Of a DNA stretch of 64,000 nucleotides, positions 8,632-17,241 are shown one piece after another. Each line of letters starts with the position of its first letter. Positions within the stretch are counted from its first letter, which is position 1. Made by a program: the position numbers and the translations under genes. The stretch lies in the NCBI GenBank assembly GCA_050330635.1, contig JBHJNQ010000069.1, positions 1 to 64,000 of the forward strand, given 5' to 3'. The notes under the pieces were generated by a model, which was not told where the DNA came from, made no database searches, and saw only the letters and a list, made by a program, of their open reading frames with translations. This stretch comes from CADEDH01 sp050330635. Its GTDB lineage: Bacteria > Actinomycetota > Acidimicrobiia > Acidimicrobiales > SZUA-35.

Positions 8632-9768
8632 ATGGCTGGCTCACGGGGACCTCTGAAGACGACCGGGTACACCCCGGTCTACGACGCCGATGCCCACATC
8701 TGCGAACCACCGTCGGTGTGGACCGAGTACTGCGATCCCGAGTACCGGGATCTCGTGATCAGGGCCGACGTCACTCCTGACGGATCCGACACGCTGGTCG
8801 TCGAGGGGGAGCCGACCGGAGCGGCGGCCGCCCAGGCCTGCATCCCCGGCGCCTTCGGCAACCCCAAGGTGACCTGGGACGACATCGTGCCCGGCAGCTA
8901 CGATCCGGGCGAGCGGCTGGCCGTCATGGACGACGAACGGCTCGACGCCGCCCTCATGTTCCCGTCCCTCGATCTGCTGGCGGGCGACATCCAGCGGGTC
9001 GACGTGGCGGCCGCCAACGCCCGGGCCTACAACCGCTGGATGGCCGACTTCATCGCCGCCGAGCCCGAACGGCTCTTCGGCATGGGGGTGTGCCCGCTCC
9101 AGTCGGTCGACGCGGCCGTCTCCGAGATCGGGTTCATGGCCGAGCACGGCTTCACCGGCCTCACCTTCAGGCCGGAGCGCTACGGCGGCCTCGAGCTCTA
9201 CTCGCCCGAGATGGATCGGGTGTGGTCGGCGGCCGAGGACAGCGACCTCACCGTCGCCATCCACGGTAGCTTTGGGTCGAGGATGACGAGCTTCGCCCGC
9301 ACCCGCTACACCAACCCGTTCTACGTCCACATGGTGTGCCACCCGTTCGAGCAGATGGCGTCGGTGATGGAGATCGTGGCCAGCGGCATCCTCGATGACC
9401 ATCCCCGCCTCCGGGTCGGGTTCTTCGAGAGCGGCCTCGGTTGGCTGCCGTACTGGCTGGAGCGGCTCGACGACCACAAGGAGACGATGGGCCATCTCGT
9501 TCCCCGGCTGAAGCGGGAGCCGACCGAGATCTTCAGCGACCAGTGCTTCATCACCATGGAGGCGGGCGAGGGCGAGGCGTTCGCCCGCATCGTCGACATG
9601 GGCCTGGCCCACACCGTGGTGTGGGGATCCGACTACCCCCATTACGACTGCACGTTCCCCGGCGCCCTGGCCGAGCTGGACGAGAGCCTGGAACGGGTGG
9701 GTGCCGCCGATCAGCGTGAGGCGGTGCTCTACACCAACGCCCGGCGGTTCATGGGCCTCCCCGGCTGA
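8632..9768 (+). CDS. amidohydrolase family protein (amidohydrolase_2)
   Basis: A 378-aa TIM-barrel amidohydrolase. YDADAHICEPP near residue 20 is the DxHxxEP variant of the first metal-binding motif. The central ESGLGWLPYWLERLDDH and the C-terminal VVWGSDYPHYDCTFPG (catalytic Asp) are typical of the decarboxylase/hydratase-like branch of this family, which acts on aromatic or 2-oxo acids in a metal-dependent way. Substrate unknown. It is divergent from the luciferase-like gene with about 150 bp between, containing GATAGT 5 nt before the ATG as a possible -10. Confidence 0.88.
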   Translation: MAGSRGPLKTTGYTPVYDADAHICEPPSVWTEYCDPEYRDLVIRADVTPDGSDTLVVEGEPTGAAAAQACIPGAFGNPKVTWDDIVPGSYDPGERLAVMDDERLDAALMFPSLDLLAGDIQRVDVAAANARAYNRWMADFIAAEPERLFGMGVCPLQSVDAAVSEIGFMAEHGFTGLTFRPERYGGLELYSPEMDRVWSAAEDSDLTVAIHGSFGSRMTSFARTRYTNPFYVHMVCHPFEQMASVMEIVASGILDDHPRLRVGFFESGLGWLPYWLERLDDHKETMGHLVPRLKREPTEIFSDQCFITMEAGEGEAFARIVDMGLAHTVVWGSDYPHYDCTFPGALAELDESLERVGAADQREAVLYTNARRFMGLPG

Positions 9769-9874
9769 GGGCCCCCGCCGCCGTGGGCGGTCCCCGGTAC
9801 GTTCTGGCGGGGCGATGCTGGTGACCAGGGCGACTACACAGTTCAGCGCAGGTCAGTAGACACGCCACGACCTC

Positions 9875-9920
9875 GCGGCTTAGCTGCAGAAGAAGGAGCG
9901 GCTTAGCTGCAGAAGAAGGA
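9875..9920. repeat. 23-bp perfect tandem duplication
   Basis: Two identical, directly adjacent 23-bp units (9875-9897 and 9898-9920), each beginning GCGGCTTAGCTGC and ending AGAAGGA. The adenine-rich content contrasts with the surroundings. It looks like a target or slippage duplication. Confidence 0.85.
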
Positions 9921-9930
9921 ACTGAGAGGC

Positions 9931-9977
9931 GGCGGATGGGACCGGCTGCGAGTGGACGGCGAGCGGTCCCATCCGCC
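9931..9977. repeat. 14-bp perfect inverted repeat, 19-nt loop
   Basis: Left arm GGCGGATGGGACCG (9931-9944) pairs exactly with right arm CGGTCCCATCCGCC (9964-9977). No T-run follows on either side, so this is not a textbook intrinsic terminator. It lies 10 bp from the tandem duplication. Confidence 0.8.
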
Positions 9978-10138
9978 TGACGGAAGCGCACACGGGCGTT
10001 AGTCGGATGCATGGAGGCTGTCCGACAATGTGTCACTTTCGCTGACTCCGATCCTCGCACCATCGCGGCCCGACCACAACCCTGTCGGGCCGGTTCGGCC
10101 CGTTCTCTTTCGTCCGCCCTGGTGGGAGCGGTGGCGTC

Positions 10139-10172
10139 GCCGGCCGGCGTGGCCGGCCGGGGCACCCCGGCC
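10139..10172 (-). terminator. GC-rich hairpins after the carboxylase stop
   Basis: Just past the stop of the carboxylase gene on the minus strand lie the palindrome GGCCGGGG-CA-CCCCGGCC (10155-10172) and a second stem CCGGCC/GGCCGG. There is no U-tract, so termination is a guess based on position and stem strength. Confidence 0.35.
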
Positions 10173-10176
10173 CCGC

Positions 10177-13100
10177 TCAGGGCCGGAACCGGAGCGGCCG
10201 GGGCCCCAGGCGCTGGGGCTGGGTCGCCAGCCGGTGGGCCCCCGCTACCCAGTTGCAGATGTAGGCCCGGGTGTGGCGGGGATCGATCATCTCCTCCATC
10301 TGGAACCGGTTGAGCGGCCCGATCGGACCCCGGGCCGACTCGATCCTGGCCTCCAGCTCGGCCCGGAACGCCACCGGGTCGGCCGCCTCGGCCAGCTGCC
10401 GCTTGTAGGCGGCCTCGATGCCGCCCTCGGGTGGGATGCCGCCGACGTCGGCCGCCGGCCACACCACCCGCATCGACGGCTGCCGCCTCGGCGTGGCGTA
10501 GTTGTTGCCGGCGACTCCGAAGCTGCGCCGCATGAGCACGGTGAAGATCGGTACCGACGTCTGGGCGAACGCCACCATCCACTCACCACCCTTGCGGATC
10601 GTGCCGGCCGCCTCGTGTTCCACCCCGACGGCGAACCCCGGGTTGTCGCACAGGTTGAGCACGGGCAGGTGGAACAGGTCGCACAGGTCGAGATGCCGCG
10701 TGAGCTTGTCGCACCCGTCGGCGGTGAGGGCCCCACCGTTGACGTGCATGCTGTCGGAGGCGATCACCCCCACCGGGTGACCGTCGAAGCGGGCGAAGCC
10801 AACCACCTGGTCGGTGCCCCACAGCGAACCGATCTCGAAGAACGAGCCCCGGTCGGCCATCAGCTCGATGGCCCGGCGCACGTCGAAGGTGGTGGTGCGT
10901 TTGCGCGGGATCAGGTGGGCCAGCTCCTCGTCCCGGCGGTCGGCCGGGTCGTCGGTGCGGGACGGCAGGATCGGCGGCGCCTCGTGCACGTTCGACGGGA
11001 GGTACGACAGGAAACGTCGCGTCATCTCGAACGCCTCCTGCTCGCTGTCAGCCAGGTTGTCGACCGAGCCGTTGCGGCAGTGGATCCGCCAGTCGCCCAG
11101 CTCCTCCTTGGTGATCTCGTAGCCCATGGCGTGGCTGACCACGGGAGGCCCGGCCACGAACAGCTGGGCGATGTCGCGCACCATGACCGAGAAGTGGCCC
11201 AGCACGGCCTTGGCCGCGCCGATCCCCACGACGCTGCCCAGCAACAGGTTGACCACCGGCACCTCGGCCAGCTGGCGGGCGTACTCGGTGCTGCCGAGGT
11301 GGCCAGGCAGGAACGAGCCGCCCCCTCCTGCCACCCGAGGCTTGCCGGCGCTGATCGCCCCCGAGCTCTCCTTGGCCGTGCTCTCGCCCTTCTTGCGCTG
11401 CTCGGGCACCATGGCGGCCACGCTGCCCCCGCCGGAGGAGCCGTCGAGCAGGCGGACCGACGGCACGCCGAGCTCCATCGAGAGGCAGTCGAGGTAGAAG
11501 CTCTTGGCCCCGATGGCACCGTCGGCGTGGCCACCGCTCGACGTGAAGTCGTCGGCACACACGATCCCGGTGCGACCCTCGATCGTGCCCCACCCGCCGA
11601 CGTGGTTGGCGGGGGTGAAGGCGTCGATGCCGCCGTCGCCGTCGTGGGAGGCGAACCCGGCGAGGCTGCCCACCTCGTGGAAGGAGCCGTCGTCGACGAG
11701 GAGAGCGATGCGCTCCCGGCACGTGAGCTTGCCCCGGTTGCGTTGACGGACGACGCCGGGCTCATCGGAGTGGGGAGCGAGGCGCTCGTCGGCCAGGCGG
11801 CGCAGGGTGGCGACCTCGGCCAGCACGGGGGCCCACCCGTCCTCGCGGTGCTCGCCGGCGCCGGCATCGGCCGACGGTTCCAGGGTGACGACGACCTGAC
11901 CGGCGTCGACGGCGTCACCCGGGTCGAGGTCGCCCACCGCAGTGACGGTTCCGGCGCAGGGGGCGACGAGGACCGTCTCCATCTTCATGGCGCTCAGCAC
12001 CACCAGCGGATCACCGGCCGCCACCCGGCTGCCGGCCCGGGCCGGGACGTCGACCACGAGCCCCGCCGTCGGGCTGGTCACCGCCCGATCCCCGTCGGCA
12101 ACGGCCAGGCCGGTGGCGACACCGCCCGGGCTCGCCACCGCGGCCGAACCGGCCCCCGCCCTGACCAGGGTGGCGGCCTGGCGCTCGAGCAGCTGGGCCG
12201 GCCCCGTGGCCGTCGTCGCCGCCGGGGCGAGCAGGCCGGGCCGCTCCGCCAGGAGGGTGGTCCGGGCGTCGCCCGCCCTCACGTCGGGGTCGGCCAGTAT
12301 CGAGCGGAGCTGGGCCAGGTTGGTGGTCACCCCGGCGAGATGGAACTCCTGGAGGGCCCGGGCCGTGCGGTCGACGGCGGCGGCGAAGGCGGACGCCCCG
12401 TTCGACGGCGACGCCGGAGCGGTGACGACGACCTTGGCCAGGAGGGGATCGAACTGGGGCGGGGAAGTGTAGCCGACGTAGCCCGCCCCGTCGACCCGGA
12501 TCCCGGAGCCGGAGGGCTCCTTGTAGGCGGTGATCGTGCCCGTGCCGCTGACCACGACCCGGGCCTGGATGGCGAACCGCCGGGGCGGGGGTGGCGCCTC
12601 GTCGAGCCCGAGCCCGGCCAGAGTGGCCCCGCCGGCGACGTGGAACTGGGTCTCGACCAGGTCGACGCCCGTCACCTGCTCGGTCACGGTGTGCTCGACC
12701 TGGATGCGGGGATTGCACTCGATGAAGTGGTGGGTGCCGTCCTCGGGAACGACGAGGAACTCGACGGTGCCGACCCCCGTGAACCCGGTCGGTGCCACCA
12801 ACCGGGTGGCGTCGTCGACCATTCGGCGGCGGAGCTCCTCGTCGAGGCCGGGCGCCGGTGCCACCTCCACCACCTTCTGGTTGCGGAGCTGGATCGAGCA
12901 ATCCCGCTCCCAGAGGTGGGTCACCGCTCCCGTGCGGTCACCTATCACCTGGACCTCGATGTGGCGGGGCCGGACCAGGAGCTTCTCGGCGAACACGGCC
13001 CCGTCGCCGAACGCCGCCTCCGCCTCCCGCCGGCACCGGTCGAAGGCCTCGTCGAGTCCGGCCTCGTCGGTCACCGCCCGCATGCCCCGGCCCCCGCCGC

Positions 13101-13602
13101 CGGCCGCCGCCTTCAGCATGACCGGGTAGCCGATGTCGGCCCCGGCCCGGCGGGCCTCGTCGAGCGAGGCGAGCGGGCCGCCGGTGCCCGCCGCGATCGG
13201 GATGTCGAGCGAGGCGGCGAGCTGACGGGCCCGGGTCTTGTCGCCGAACAGGGCCAGGACCTCGGCCGACGGACCGATGAACGTGAGGCCGGCGGCGGCG
13301 CACCGCTCGGGCAGGCGAGAGTTCTCGGCCAGGAACCCGTAGCCGGGATGGACGGCGTCGCAGCCGCTGTCGACGGCGGCGGCCACGATGGCCTCGATGT
13401 CGAGGTAGGCGGCCACCGGGTCACGACCTCCGCTCGGGTCGCTCAGCTCGACCGAGGTCATCGGGTAGCGGGTGTGGAGCGACAGGGCGTCGACGGGGGC
13501 GTGGACGCCGACCGACTCGATACCGAGCCCGGCGGCGGCCTTGGCCACGCGGATGGCGATCTCGCCCCGGTTGGCGATCAGGACACGGGAGGGAAGAGGC
13601 AC
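10177..13602 (-). CDS. single-chain biotin-dependent acyl-CoA carboxylase (BC-BCCP-CT)
   Basis: A 1141-aa polypeptide holding a complete biotin-dependent acyl-CoA carboxylase. Residues 1-450 are biotin carboxylase, with RVLIANRGEIA, the ATP-grasp glycine loop AAAGGGGRGM and the catalytic ECNPRIQVEH block. A linker of about 60 residues leads to the biotinyl domain, whose AMKM motif places biotin on K540. Residues from about 600 are an AccD/PCC-beta type carboxyltransferase with both crotonase-like halves (GGGSVAAMVPEQ, VVGIGAAKAV; DNPGFAVGVEHE, RRSFGVAGNNY). The order matches the single-chain long-chain acyl-CoA carboxylases known from mycobacteria. It carboxylates an acyl-CoA in the cytoplasm; the chain length is unknown. 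Expression appears monocistronic. Confidence 0.92.
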   Translation of the reverse strand: MPLPSRVLIANRGEIAIRVAKAAAGLGIESVGVHAPVDALSLHTRYPMTSVELSDPSGGRDPVAAYLDIEAIVAAAVDSGCDAVHPGYGFLAENSRLPERCAAAGLTFIGPSAEVLALFGDKTRARQLAASLDIPIAAGTGGPLASLDEARRAGADIGYPVMLKAAAGGGGRGMRAVTDEAGLDEAFDRCRREAEAAFGDGAVFAEKLLVRPRHIEVQVIGDRTGAVTHLWERDCSIQLRNQKVVEVAPAPGLDEELRRRMVDDATRLVAPTGFTGVGTVEFLVVPEDGTHHFIECNPRIQVEHTVTEQVTGVDLVETQFHVAGGATLAGLGLDEAPPPPRRFAIQARVVVSGTGTITAYKEPSGSGIRVDGAGYVGYTSPPQFDPLLAKVVVTAPASPSNGASAFAAAVDRTARALQEFHLAGVTTNLAQLRSILADPDVRAGDARTTLLAERPGLLAPAATTATGPAQLLERQAATLVRAGAGSAAVASPGGVATGLAVADGDRAVTSPTAGLVVDVPARAGSRVAAGDPLVVLSAMKMETVLVAPCAGTVTAVGDLDPGDAVDAGQVVVTLEPSADAGAGEHREDGWAPVLAEVATLRRLADERLAPHSDEPGVVRQRNRGKLTCRERIALLVDDGSFHEVGSLAGFASHDGDGGIDAFTPANHVGGWGTIEGRTGIVCADDFTSSGGHADGAIGAKSFYLDCLSMELGVPSVRLLDGSSGGGSVAAMVPEQRKKGESTAKESSGAISAGKPRVAGGGGSFLPGHLGSTEYARQLAEVPVVNLLLGSVVGIGAAKAVLGHFSVMVRDIAQLFVAGPPVVSHAMGYEITKEELGDWRIHCRNGSVDNLADSEQEAFEMTRRFLSYLPSNVHEAPPILPSRTDDPADRRDEELAHLIPRKRTTTFDVRRAIELMADRGSFFEIGSLWGTDQVVGFARFDGHPVGVIASDSMHVNGGALTADGCDKLTRHLDLCDLFHLPVLNLCDNPGFAVGVEHEAAGTIRKGGEWMVAFAQTSVPIFTVLMRRSFGVAGNNYATPRRQPSMRVVWPAADVGGIPPEGGIEAAYKRQLAEAADPVAFRAELEARIESARGPIGPLNRFQMEEMIDPRHTRAYICNWVAGAHRLATQPQRLGPRPLRFRP

Positions 13603-13690
13603 GAAGCGAGATTGAACCAGCCGGCTCCGGCCTGTCCAGCCGGGAGGGGGCGACGGTGGCTCCGGATGGGGGTCCGGGTCGGTGCCCGGG

Positions 13691-15955
13691 TCAGGGCACG
13701 ACGATGTCGGCGGTGACGGCCAGGCCCTCGGGGGCGGGGCGGGGACGGCCGTAGTAGAAGCCCTGGGCCAGGCGGCACCCGAGGGCCGACAGCACGTTGG
13801 CCTGGACGGCCGTCTCCACCCCCTCGGCGATGGCGAGGGTGCCTAGCCGGTCGGTGAGGGTCACGATCCCGTGGAGGATGGCGGCGGTCAGGCGGTCGTA
13901 CTCGATCCCGTCGAGGAATCCCCGGTCGATCTTGATCCCGTCGATGTCGAGGTTGCGCATGTAGGCCAGCGACGAGTAACCGGTGCCGAAATCGTCGAGC
14001 AGGACCTTGATGCCAAGGCCCCGCAGCCGGCCGAGAACGGCGGTGGCGGTGTCGACCAGCACCACCCGTTCGGTCACCTCGAGCGACAGCCGGTCGAGGC
14101 CGTAGCCGACCTCGGCCGCCTTGGCCACCATCCGGTCGACGGCCGCCGGGTCGGCCAACCACGACGGTGACACGTTGACCGACAGCCGGGTCCCGTCGCC
14201 CCCCATCGACGCCTCGTCGAGCACGGTGTGCACCACCCATTCGTCGATGGCGGCGATCAGGCCGAGCTCCTCGGCCAGGGGGATGAACTCGTCGGGGGTG
14301 ACCTGGCCCAGCACCGGGTCGGTGAAGCGGAGCAGGGCCTCGTGGCCGCAGACCACACCGCTGTCGATCGCGACGATCGGTTGGTAGGCGATGTGGAACC
14401 CATCGCCTGCCGGCAGGATCGTCTCCAACCGTTCCGCCAGGGCCGCCTTGCGTCGGATCCGGCGCTGCAGCTCCTCGTCGAACAGGCCGATCCCGTCCCG
14501 ACCGCTCGACTTGGCCCGGTACATGGCGACGTCGGCGGCGTTGATGAGGTCGCTGGCCGACACGATGTCCTCGCTCGTGGCCAGCCCGATGCTGACCGTC
14601 ACGTGGAGGAGTCGCCCGTCGAGCTCCATGTCGGCTCCGAGCTGGTCACTCAGCCGGGCGGCCAGGTTCTCGGCCCCCACGCGACCCGACTCCGGCCCGC
14701 AGACCACGATGAACTCGTCGCCCGACAGCCGCCCGGCCAGGTCGGACGGTCGGGTCAGGAACCGGAGGCGACGACCGATCTCGCTGATCAGGTCGTCGCC
14801 CATCTGATGGCCGTAGAGGTCGTTGATCGACTTGAACCGGTCGACGTCGATGTAGAGCACGACCAGGCCCTCGCCGTCGGCCAGGCGGCGGTCGATCGTG
14901 TCGAGCACGAGCCGGCGGTTGGCCAGGCCCGTCAGCGGATCGTGGGTGGCCTGCCACTCCGCCTGTTCCAGGGCCGTCTGGCGCTGCTCGAGGCTGAGGG
15001 CGTCGCTGACGGCGACGGAGGCGTAGCCGGCCAGGAGGAGGAGGGTCTCCCGATCGTCGCGACTGAAGCGACGATCGGCGTCGCCCGAGGTGACGGTCAT
15101 GGCGCCGACGGCCCGGTGGCGCTGATGGATGGGGGCCGAGATGGCCACGGCCGACGGTTGGGTACGGCCGGTGATCGTGGGCTCGCTTTCGATCTCGCCC
15201 GACGCCATCAGCCGATCCTCGGCCACGACCCGCTCGACCAGGTCGAGCTCTTCGGCCCGCGCCGGGCTGTCGCTCGGCGGGGTCGGCCGGGGTCCGTCCC
15301 CGCTGTGGTACCGCAGCTCGAGGCTGCCGTCGTCCCGCTCCAGGTGGATGGTCACGAGGCCCGGGCCCAGTAGGGCCTCGCCCTGTTGCAGGATGGCCTC
15401 GAGGACCGAGCTCGTCGTCGACGACAGCCGCCCCTGGAGGTCGAGCATCCTCGACATGAGGTCGGTATGTCGGCGGTGGAGTTGCTCGGCGAGGTGGCGG
15501 TTGCGGGCCACCTCGATCTCGAGCTGCTGCGACGTGTCACGTTCCTCGCCGATGGCGGAGATGGTGCGCACGGCCAGCCGCATGACCCGGGCCATGGCTC
15601 GGCAGATCTGCTGCTCCACGGGATCGAACGGCGCCGCCGACCGGCAGACGACGAAGCGGGTCGTGGTCGAACCCTCGATCGGGCACGACGCCACATGGAG
15701 GACGCCCAGTGAACCGAACGGTGCCGTCCCCTGGGGGACGGTGGAGGCGGCGATGAGTTGCTGTTCGAGCTCCGGCGAGCCGCCGATCCCGGTGGCGGCG
15801 ACGACCCGGCCGTCGCACACGATGCCGACGATCTCGGCCTCCATGTTCTCCGCCGCCGTGTCGATGACGCGGTTGCGGACGGCGTCGTCGCTGCCGAGGG
15901 CGAAGACGTCGAGGAGGGCGATCAGGCCGAGGGCGGCGCCGGAGCGGTCGGTCAT
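13691..15955 (-). CDS. GAF-GGDEF-EAL cyclic-di-GMP signalling protein
   Basis: A 754-aa signalling protein. After an N-terminal region of about 170 residues and a short coiled-coil (about 155-200) comes a GAF domain (to about 340). A GGDEF domain follows, starting THDPLTGLANRR, with the signature RLSGDEF: Ser replaces the first Gly, a substitution known in active diguanylate cyclases. The EAL domain carries HEALLRF, SVNVSPSWL, LEVTERV, DDFGTGYSS, KIDRGF and IAEGVET, i.e. the metal and general-base residues of an active phosphodiesterase. Both synthesis and breakdown of c-di-GMP are thus possible. No membrane segment is visible. The ATG at 15955 overlaps the FIST gene stop (ATGA), so the pair is translationally coupled and the FIST protein is the likely sensor. 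Confidence 0.9.
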   Translation of the reverse strand: MTDRSGAALGLIALLDVFALGSDDAVRNRVIDTAAENMEAEIVGIVCDGRVVAATGIGGSPELEQQLIAASTVPQGTAPFGSLGVLHVASCPIEGSTTTRFVVCRSAAPFDPVEQQICRAMARVMRLAVRTISAIGEERDTSQQLEIEVARNRHLAEQLHRRHTDLMSRMLDLQGRLSSTTSSVLEAILQQGEALLGPGLVTIHLERDDGSLELRYHSGDGPRPTPPSDSPARAEELDLVERVVAEDRLMASGEIESEPTITGRTQPSAVAISAPIHQRHRAVGAMTVTSGDADRRFSRDDRETLLLLAGYASVAVSDALSLEQRQTALEQAEWQATHDPLTGLANRRLVLDTIDRRLADGEGLVVLYIDVDRFKSINDLYGHQMGDDLISEIGRRLRFLTRPSDLAGRLSGDEFIVVCGPESGRVGAENLAARLSDQLGADMELDGRLLHVTVSIGLATSEDIVSASDLINAADVAMYRAKSSGRDGIGLFDEELQRRIRRKAALAERLETILPAGDGFHIAYQPIVAIDSGVVCGHEALLRFTDPVLGQVTPDEFIPLAEELGLIAAIDEWVVHTVLDEASMGGDGTRLSVNVSPSWLADPAAVDRMVAKAAEVGYGLDRLSLEVTERVVLVDTATAVLGRLRGLGIKVLLDDFGTGYSSLAYMRNLDIDGIKIDRGFLDGIEYDRLTAAILHGIVTLTDRLGTLAIAEGVETAVQANVLSALGCRLAQGFYYGRPRPAPEGLAVTADIVVP

Positions 15956-17160
15956 GCGAGGGCCAGGACCACCATGGTCTGATTGTGGAAGCCGAGCGCA
16001 CCACCGCGGCGGGCGATCTCGCCGTAGGTGTAGAGGCCCGAGACCGTGGCCTCCGGTGGGAGGCTGGCGGTGAGCCGCCCGATCTCCTCCGCCACCAGGT
16101 CGTCGCCGATCACCCCCCGGCAGGCGACGCAGTCGAACGCCACGACGCCGAGGACCGGGTGACCTCCGGCGCCGGCCTCGGCCACGGCCCGGGCAGCGGC
16201 CTCGCCGGCCGCTCCGAGCACCGAGCTGGTGTCGCCGCCCATGACGGTGACGGTCTCGCCCTCGGGAATGGCGACCAGGAACTCGATCGATCGCCGTACG
16301 GGATCGCCGCCCCTGATGAACCTCACGTGGTAGCCGCTGCGTGAGCTGAGGCCCAGCGGGCTGGTCTGACACAGGGTGGCGAGACCGGCGGCGGTGAGCG
16401 GCTCGCCGACGTGGCCGATGGCCTCGAGGTACACGTCGAGGGCGGGGCGGTCGTCGAGGGTCAGGACCGACGTCCCCGAGGACGACGTGACGGTCATCGG
16501 GTGCCCGCTGGGGCTCCACCCGTGGTGGACGCCGAGCCCCACGGACCCGGACGACGCCAGGGCGATGCCGATGACCGACTCCGTCACCACCCGGCCGTCG
16601 ATGAGCTGGTGGGTGGCGGTCATGGCCAGGTCGTCGCCGGCGCAGCCACCGACGATCGGCACGGTCGCTCCCACCACCTCGTAAGCGCCGCGCACGATGT
16701 CGTTGGTGTCGCCGACGAGGCCGTCGGCCAGCAGGATCAGGACGGCGGAAGCGCGCCGGTGGCCGAGCTGGGACAGGGCCCCGGCGGCGGCGATGCCGGC
16801 ATCGCGGCTCCCGTCGCCGGGTCGGCCGATGGAGATCTCACAGGCGAACCCGTCACCCCCGAAGAGGGTGATCTGGGCCGCAGCGCCGACCCGACCGTGG
16901 CGGTCGACGATGCCGGCACTGGTGCAGCCGGCGAGGCGGATGCCGTCGAACCGGTCGCCGGTGGCGGCCCCGGCGGCGGCCAGCGCCTGCCTGGTGTGGG
17001 CGAAGACGAGCCCGAGGACCCACGGGCCGTCGTCCACCGCGGCCAGCGCAGGGGCCAGGTCCTCGAGTCGGTCGACGGTGAGGGAGGCGAGCCGGCGCTG
17101 ACCGTCGGCACTCCGCCGGCCGGTCGCGGGCGACGAATGAGAGAGCGATGATCGAGGCAT
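15952..17160 (-). CDS. FIST-domain sensory protein
   Basis: A 402-aa protein made of FIST_N (about 40-235) and FIST_C (about 240-395) domains. Recognisable pieces are LAGCTSAGIVDR, VGGCAGDD, YHVRFIRGGDP, FDCVACRGVIG and the C-terminal YTYGEIARRGGALGFHNQT. FIST domains are proposed small-ligand sensors, possibly for amino acids, usually paired with signal-output domains. Here the output is the coupled GGDEF-EAL protein encoded immediately downstream with a 4-bp overlap. There is no signal peptide or membrane segment, so sensing is probably cytoplasmic. Confidence 0.9.
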   Translation of the reverse strand: MPRSSLSHSSPATGRRSADGQRRLASLTVDRLEDLAPALAAVDDGPWVLGLVFAHTRQALAAAGAATGDRFDGIRLAGCTSAGIVDRHGRVGAAAQITLFGGDGFACEISIGRPGDGSRDAGIAAAGALSQLGHRRASAVLILLADGLVGDTNDIVRGAYEVVGATVPIVGGCAGDDLAMTATHQLIDGRVVTESVIGIALASSGSVGLGVHHGWSPSGHPMTVTSSSGTSVLTLDDRPALDVYLEAIGHVGEPLTAAGLATLCQTSPLGLSSRSGYHVRFIRGGDPVRRSIEFLVAIPEGETVTVMGGDTSSVLGAAGEAAARAVAEAGAGGHPVLGVVAFDCVACRGVIGDDLVAEEIGRLTASLPPEATVSGLYTYGEIARRGGALGFHNQTMVVLALA

Positions 17161-17241
17161 AGCGTCTCATCGGCGCCCCGCCGAGCCTGGTTGAGGTTCG
17201 GGCGGGGAACATGGCGAATCGACCGGCCCGAACTCTCCAGC

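Larger units (their letters stand above)
9769..10176. other. non-coding island between convergent genes
   Basis: A stretch of 408 bp without a credible gene between the amidohydrolase (+) and the carboxylase (-). Its middle part is visibly less G+C-rich than the flanks and holds a 23-bp perfect tandem duplication and a 14-bp perfect inverted repeat. No reading frame shows coding bias. It could be the scar of a mobile element or a structured RNA; I cannot tell which. Confidence 0.5.

Noticed and set aside
10030..13716. A 1228-codon open frame on the + strand across the carboxylase gene
   Set aside because: It is the antisense shadow of the carboxylase; its translation is low-complexity Gly/Arg/His/Val sequence with no domain.
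14228..15373. A 381-codon + frame opposite the GGDEF-EAL gene
   Set aside because: Antisense shadow with His/Asp/Val-rich composition and no motif.
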